From Myxocyprinus asiaticus (Eukaryota; Chordata; Actinopteri; Cypriniformes; Catostomidae), in contig NC_059387.1 of the NCBI RefSeq assembly GCF_019703515.2, positions 36,537,377 through 36,601,376 on the forward strand: a stretch of DNA of 64,000 nucleotides, written 5' to 3'. The position numbers and the translations under genes are program-made. The notes under the pieces are model-generated. The model worked only from the letters and a program-made list of their open reading frames with translations, was not told where the DNA came from and did not search any database. This document shows, piece by piece, positions 58,060 through 64,000 of the stretch; within the stretch, counting starts at the first letter, position 1, and the number at the start of each line of letters is the position of its first letter.

Positions 58060-58740
58060 GAATCTCATATCATGTACACCACTAAAAGAAAACCGAGCCA
58101 ATGAGAGTAAGTTATGGGCGGGGCGACACGTGTTGCCCCGCCCCATTCTGCAAGCTGCAGCCAGGGATACTTGGTGTGTTTATGATCTGCGGCCTGTAAC
58201 CGGCGCGCGGCTGTAGTCACTTTAGTTTACAGACGCATACATAAGTGTAAATGACTTTATTAAATTATTTATTACATGTTCGTTTTGAATGAATGACGGT
58301 CCAGTGCGGTTAGTTCTGTAGAAGTATTCGGTGACAGAACCGCAAATATTGCGCCGTTCCTCCGCATACACATGCTAACAAGCTAACATATTAGCACCGC
58401 TGCTAACGTTGCTCTGACGAAATCAAACCACTAATAAACTCGAATTACACAAACACACACACACTGCTGTCACACACATGTCTGTCTCTCTAACACTCTC
58501 TTCTGTGTGTGTTTGTAATCGTGTTTAATCTCACGCAGGCCTCAAGCGCCGCCATTTCTGCATTTAAACCTCCAGCACGAGCGTCAAACTCCAGCGGTGA
58601 CCGTTAAACCAGTTAACCGTGTTACAGTGAACGAGTAAGCATTAAACTGATCGATAAACTGCTGATCAAACAGAAAGTTTAAACTCACCAGGCGCTGCAG
58701 CTCAAACTCAACTGCACAGACTCCTCCCACTAACATACGC
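58060..58740 (-). promoter_or_regulatory. wwp1: Probable wwp1 promoter and non-coding first exon
   Basis: Base composition becomes CpG-containing (GGGCGGGGCGACACG, CGGCGCGCGGC, GCGCCGCC) at the 5' end of wwp1. On the minus strand a strong donor, GCGCCTG|GTGAGTTT, lies at 58689/58688, suggesting a non-coding exon of about 50 bp (58689 to about 58740) spliced to the start-codon exon. No transcript data; the transcription start is not fixed. Confidence 0.45.
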
Positions 58741-58764
58741 GCACGCGCATCACAAAAGTTGATC

Positions 58765-59030
58765 TATAGACACCGATCAGCCACAACATTAAAACCACCT
58801 GTCTAATATTGTGTAGGTCCCCCTCGTGCCGCCAAAACAGCGCCAACCAGCATCTCAGAATAGCATTCAAAGATGATATTCTTCTCACCACAATTGTACA
58901 GAGTGGTTATCTGAGTTACCGTAGACTTTGTCAGTTCAAACCAGTCTGTCCATTCTCTGTTGACCTCTCTCATCAACTGGATGTTTTTCGTTCCCTTACA
59001 ACTCAATACACTTGACACTGCGTTTTGCTA
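58765..59030. repeat. Dispersed repeat fragment (fish interspersed element)
   Basis: Begins near GATCAGCCACAACATTAAAA and includes GTAGGTCCCCCTCGTGCCGC and GTTGACCTCTCTCATCAAC. I recognise this as a widespread fish repeat but cannot name its class from this fragment. Confidence 0.45.
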
Positions 59031-59079
59031 ACACATATGAGTGTCCCTCCACACGACCTGGTTGAAACCTCTCTACAAT

Positions 59080-61640
59080 AAAGCCAATATTCTAATATTG
59101 GCTATGGTGTTTGAGCCCCGCCCTTTTTGGTGCAAAGCTGTCCGCTATAAAAGCAAGCATGCAAACACCATTCCTCAGAATTTTCTGACTGAGGGACAGC
59201 TATTCATCTCTCGTCTAGAAGCCCTCTACTGCTTCGCTGTCGACTACACAATTCAGCTGGCGGGATCTTCACAGCAATGAGAAGACTCCGCACCCCTGCA
59301 GTGCCGCCAAGCCACCGGTGAGGCCACGCCCAAACGGAAGCAGCTGTATCAGCGCACGCCCCCGCGCAGCAAAAGCGCTCCTGACGTGCACAGCCCATTG
59401 AAGCAGGATGCAGAGCTCGCTGTTCCCTCCGGGTCTACTCCAAAGAAAGCTTGATTAGAGACACACAGCACTGTTCCCCATCTTCCCAATGTTGTTTGTC
59501 GGGAAAGGAATTCTGCTGTTCACAATATTGTTCAAAATGTTGTTTCTGTGTCTCACTTTCAAATAAATGCAGTAAAAAATGCAAAAAAGAATACAGCACT
59601 CATTGCACATGCATGAGACATTCACACATTCTCAATAAAGAGCTCTTTTCCTCTTCAAAGCACATACATTATGCACAACCGCTTCCCACTGGCAAGCGGT
59701 GCATTATATCATACAAAGAACAAACCAAATTGCCCTCTGTCCTGTTACACGGACACATGGCAAGCCCTAATGGGTATTTCAGATTGGGTGCTAAAAACGA
59801 TCGAACATGGGGATAAGATCCAATTTGCACGTCGGCCACCCCGTTTCAATGGTGTTCTGTCTTCCACGGTTTCGTCCAAAGACGCACCAGTGTTACGAGC
59901 CGAAATACACAATTTCCTCGTGAAAAGTGCGATAAAGGTCGTTCAGACCTTTAAGGGACAAAGGGTTTCACAGCCGATATTTTCTTGTCCCAAAGAAAGA
60001 CAGCGGGCTTCGGCCAATTCTAAATACTAGAGACATTTGAATCACGCACTCGCAAAGCACCAATTCAAAATGATTACTCAGAAACGGATCTTAGCCCACA
60101 CGATTGGTTTGCGTCGATAGATCTGAAAGATGCATACTTTCATGTCCAAATTTTATGACATCACAGGATGTTTTTGAGATTCGAATTTGAGGGAACAGCG
60201 TATCAATTCAAAGTCCTGCCCTTCGGGCTGTCTCTGGCTCCTCGCACATTCACAAACTGCATCAATGTGGTTCTCGCCCCTCTGAAACTGAGCGGCGTGC
60301 GCATCTTGAACTACCTCGACAGTTGGCTGTTACTGGCCTAATCAGAGGCTCTGTTATGCCAGCACAGAGACTTACTGCTTCAGCATTTAAACAACTTGGG
60401 CCTCAATGTGAACTGGGCGAAGAGCACACTCCCCAGCCAACAAATCTCCTTTTTGGGAGTACACCTCAACTCCACGAGCGGGCGCTCGCAGCTCACGAGC
60501 GAGCACGTTCAGGCCATTCTTCAGTGTCTGTCTCAGTTCAAACTGGGGAGAACACTTCCTCTAAAGCTGTTTTAAAAAGCATTAGGGTTTATAGCGGCGG
60601 CATCCTTCCATTCCATTAGGTCTCTTACACATAAGACCTCTTCAGTGTTGGCTCAAGCACCGTGTGCCACAACATGATTGGCACCATGGACGCATGCGCA
60701 TCACTATATCTCACCGCTGTATAGCTGCACTAGCACCTTGGACAGCTCCTGCCTTTTACCAGTGAGGTGTTATGCTGGGGCAGATTTTCAGGTGGAAAGT
60801 GGTGACTACGAACGCTTCCAACACAGGTTGGGGGGCGGTGTGCAATGGACGGCTGGCACCTGGACAGATGCGAGGGGGGCGTGGCACATCAACTGCCTAG
60901 AGCTATCAGCTGTATTCCTGGCCTTGAAGTCTTTTCAGTCAGAAATAGTGAACTGTCATGTTCTGGTTCACTCAAACATCATGACAGTTGTGGCGTATAT
61001 AAACCGTCAATTTGGAATTCATTCATCGCCATTGATGAGACCGACACATCACCTCCTCCTATTGTCACACCAAGATGTGATACCATGTGAATGGAGACTT
61101 CATCCTCAGACTGTCCTGAGGATTTGGGAAATATTCGGCAAAGCAGAAATCTATCTATTTGCTTCAGTGGAGAATGGCCACTGTCCCCTCTGGTACTCGA
61201 AGTCCCAAGCCCCGCCGGGAGCAGATACAATGGGCTACAATTGGCCGGCAAAACACAAATATGCATTTCCCCCGATGTGCCTAATTCACTCTGTCATATG
61301 CAAAGTCAGAGAGGACAAGGAAACGATTCTATTGGTTGCACCGAAATGGCCCAATCAGCCATGGTTTCCGGAAATGATAGAGATGTTATACGGCTCGCCA
61401 TGGGAAATACTGCTGAGGAGGGATCTCCTCTCAGGCGCATGGCACAATCTAGCATCCCCAGCCCAAGCTGTGGAACCTGCATGTGTGGCCCCTGAACGGA
61501 GCGAGCTATACGCACCAGAACTGACATATTCAGTCATGAACACCATTTTACAGGCCAGAGCGCCATCCACGAGACGCCTCTACGCGCTAAAATGGAACGT
61601 GTTCACTGATTGGTGTTTTTCACATGGCAAAGACCCAGTA
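59080..61640 (+). mobile_element. Second DIRS-type retrotransposon, decayed and interrupted
   Basis: After a terminal region (about 59080-59280) and gag-like remnants come RT motifs LKDAYFHVQ, LPFGLSLAPRTFT and ILNYLDSWLL (about 60110-60340), then RNase H with HINCLELSAVFLALKSF and the connector LFASVENGHCPLWYSKS within frame 60678-61745, and the start of the tyrosine recombinase ([16 protein letters not shown]). It is cut at about 61640 by LINE sequence. Unlike the DIRS at 5385 this copy keeps the RT and lacks most of the recombinase. The expected first Asp motif of RNase H is altered. Confidence 0.78.
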
Positions 61641-61834
61641 AATCAGAATGAGCTTTATTGCCAAGTATGCTTACACATACAAGGAATTTGTCTTGGTGAC
61701 AGGAGATTCCAGTACACAAACAATACAACAACAAGAAAGAGATGATAATAAAAAATAATTAAAAAAAATAAAAATAGAATGAAATAAAAATTGAATAGAA
61801 AATAAAGTATATATAGAATACACAATAAGACAGT

Positions 61835-61880
<46 letters not shown>
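61641..61880 (-). mobile_element. 3' tail of L2/Rex1-like LINE, inverted
   Basis: Read on the minus strand, it is an A/T-rich tail ending ACTTGGCAATAAAGCTCATT, the typical 3' terminus of the L2-group LINEs of fish. It includes a (GT)n tract in that orientation. It directly abuts the 5' start of a plus-strand LINE. Confidence 0.6.

Positions 61881-61881
<1 letters not shown>
61838..61881. repeat. (AC)n microsatellite
   Basis: About 20 AC units at the junction of the two LINE pieces. Confidence 0.9.
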
Positions 61882-61883
<2 letters not shown>

Positions 61884-61889
61884 TATATG

Positions 61890-64000
61890 GCCCTAGACTC
61901 AAGATGGCGCCGAGTATGGCTGCTGCGTTGCGAGCTCCGACACAACATAGTAATGTTTTGTTTGTTTTGTTCACAATTCTTATGTTTTTTGTTTCGGATG
62001 TTGTCTGCCTTATTGTCTACGACAGACAAACACTTTTGGACATTGGTTCAGCAATCTCACACCGTAAACCGGACTTCACATTCCTCAATGCCGACCAACT
62101 GTTTACAAACACGCAAGCGGAGCCCTTTGTCTGGGCAGCATGGCCGCTGAAATGCAGGAGGAAAAGGGGAAACAGAGCCAGCGTTCTCATCAGAGTAAGA
62201 CGCCGCACAAATCGACCCCCGCTACCCACTATTCTACTGGCAAATGTTCAGTCTCTGGATAACAAGCTCTGTGAGCTGAAAGCACGGATCTCTTTCCAAC
62301 GAGATACAAGGGACTGCTGCATTATCTGCCTAACAGAAACTTGGATGTCTGCGGAGATTCCAGACTCAGCCATGCACCAAGCGGACAGAGCGAAAGACCT
62401 CTCAGGTAAAAGCAGAGGTGGTGGTGTATGTTTTATGATCAACAAATCCTGGTGTGATCAGAGGAATGTACATTCTATCAAGTCTTTCTGCTCTCCTGAT
62501 CTGGAATTTCTTATGCTTCTGTGTCGACCATTCTGGCTACCGAGGGAATTCACAGCGGTCATTATCACAGCTGTGTACATTCCCCCACAAGCCGACACAG
62601 ACCGGGCACTCAAGGAACTGTATGGGATTATAAGTGAGCAGGAAACCGCGCACCCTGAGGCCGCGTTCATTGTGACCGGGGACTTTAATAAAGCCAGTTT
62701 AAAATCAGTCGCACCAAAATATCACCAGCACATTAGTTTCAACACACGAGGGGACCGGGTTTTGGACTATTGCTACTCTCTGTTCCGGGATGGCTACAAA
62801 TCCCTCCCCCACCCACCATTTGGCAAATCGGACCACTCTTCCATTCTGCTTCTGCCCGCTTACAGGCAGAAATTGAAACAGGAAGCACCCACCCTCAGAA
62901 CGATCCAGTGCTGGTCGGACCAATCAGATTCTACGCTACAAGACTGTTTTGATCACACGGACTGGGAGATGTTCCGGTCCGCCTCTGATGACGACATCGA
63001 GCTTTATGCTGATAGCGTAATGTGTTTCATCAGAACGTGCGTAGAGGACGTCGTTCCGACCAGAACTGTACGAATCTATCCGAATCAGAAGCCATGGATA
63101 AATAGCGATGTTCGCGCGGCACTTAATGTGCGGACCTCCGCTTTCAATTCCGGGAACATGGAGGAGCATAAACAAGCCAGTTATGCCCTCCGAAAAACTA
63201 TCAGAACCGCAAAACGCCAGTACAGGAGTAAGATTGAAGGACAGTTTAACACCACCAACTCTAGAAGCATGTGGCAGGGAATTAACATCATCACGGACTT
63301 TAAAGGGAATAAAAACTCCGCCATGAACACTGCTGCCTCTCTACCGGATGAGCTAAATACTTTTTATGCTCGTTTCGAGGGAAATAACACCACCCTCGCG
63401 GAGAGAGCTCTCGAAGCTGAAGCTACAGAGGTTAGTTCACTCTCCGTCTCTGTAGAGGATGTAACCCGATCCTTCCGATGGGTGAATATCCGTAAAGCCG
63501 CTGGCCCAGACGGCATTCTGGGCCGCGTCATCAGAGCGTGCGCGAACCAGCTGGCTGGTGTTTTTACGGACATTTTCAACCTTTCCATCTCTTTGTCTGT
63601 AGTCCCCACATGCTTTAAAACATCCACCATTGTGCCTGTTCCAAAACAATCAAAAATAACTTTAAATGACTGGCGTCCTGTTGCTCTGGCCCCCATCATC
63701 AGCAAATGTTTTGAGAGACTAATCAGAGATTACATCTGCTCTGTATTGCCACTCTCTCTTGACCCGCTGCAGTTTGCTTACCGCAACAACCGCTCCACTG
63801 ATGATGCCATTGCATCTACAATACACACTGCTCTCTCCCACCTGGAAAAAAGAACACTTACGTGAGAATGCTGTTTGTAGACTACAGCTCAGCATTCAAC
63901 ACCATAGTGCCCTCCAAGCTAGATGAGAAACTCCGGGCTCTGGGCTTAAACAGCTCGCTGTGCAGCTGGATCCTGGACTTCCTGTCAAGCAGACGCCAGG
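61890..64000 (+). mobile_element. L2/Rex1-like LINE, 5' part, runs off the window
   Basis: Starts with CAAGATGGCGCCGAGTATGG. The long frame 61904-63865 (653 codons) holds the APE endonuclease (ILLANVQSLDNKL, CLTETWMS, AVYIPPQADTD, FIVTGDFNKASL, FGKSDHSSILL) and the first RT blocks ([52 protein letters not shown]). A frameshift at an A-run near 63846-63852 ends the frame; RT continues as [15 protein letters not shown] in another frame. The 3' part lies outside the window. It is inserted in the DIRS element. Confidence 0.85.

Noticed and set aside
59451..59816. Cys-rich 121-codon frame as a host gene
   Set aside because: It lies within the DIRS element between its terminal region and RT, and has no separate promoter or splice signals.

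Overview
The window is vertebrate nuclear DNA, almost certainly from a teleost fish. Three intron-rich vertebrate genes are embedded in a dense, nested set of fish-type transposable elements: Tc1-like, hAT and TTAA-flanked MITEs, DIRS, L1, L2/Rex1-like and RLE-type LINEs, Ty3/gypsy, and tRNA-derived SINEs, plus many long CA/GT microsatellites. The mix resembles cyprinid-type genomes, but species cannot be fixed from sequence alone.

Left part (1-18,990): the 3' portion of an aryl hydrocarbon receptor repressor gene (ahrr, + strand). Four PAS-A-region exons lie between 1,243 and 4,744 and a large terminal exon at 15,065-15,977; the bHLH exons must lie upstream of the window. The last intron (10.3 kb) holds a TIR element split by a DIRS retrotransposon and an L1, and then a TTAA-flanked MITE. 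Region 18,995-27,619 is a L1 block (one L1 carrying a remnant gypsy element, one internally inverted) closed by a Tc1-type MITE.

Middle (28,475-31,440): a complete ten-exon rmdn1 gene (regulator of microtubule dynamics 1, + strand, 297 codons). Its third intron carries a ~61-bp minisatellite that starts exactly at the splice donor.

Right (33,024-58,740): a complete wwp1 gene (- strand, 23 coding exons, 889 codons: C2, four WW domains, HECT ubiquitin ligase), tail-to-tail with rmdn1 as in mammals. One HECT intron uses a GC donor, and the catalytic cysteine codon is split by an intron. Its introns hold three copies of one SINE, a Russian-doll stack of three Tc1-like elements, a THAP-domain remnant, an RLE-type LINE fragment with a solo LTR inside it, and a hAT MITE with a perfect 8-bp target duplication.

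End (58,765-64,000): a second decayed DIRS element, interrupted by an L2/Rex1-like LINE that runs off the window.

Exon coordinates were derived by hand from splice sites and reading-phase closure; both complete genes close in frame. Family names come from recognised protein and terminal-repeat patterns, not from database searches. No CRISPR array, operon or prokaryotic feature is present.
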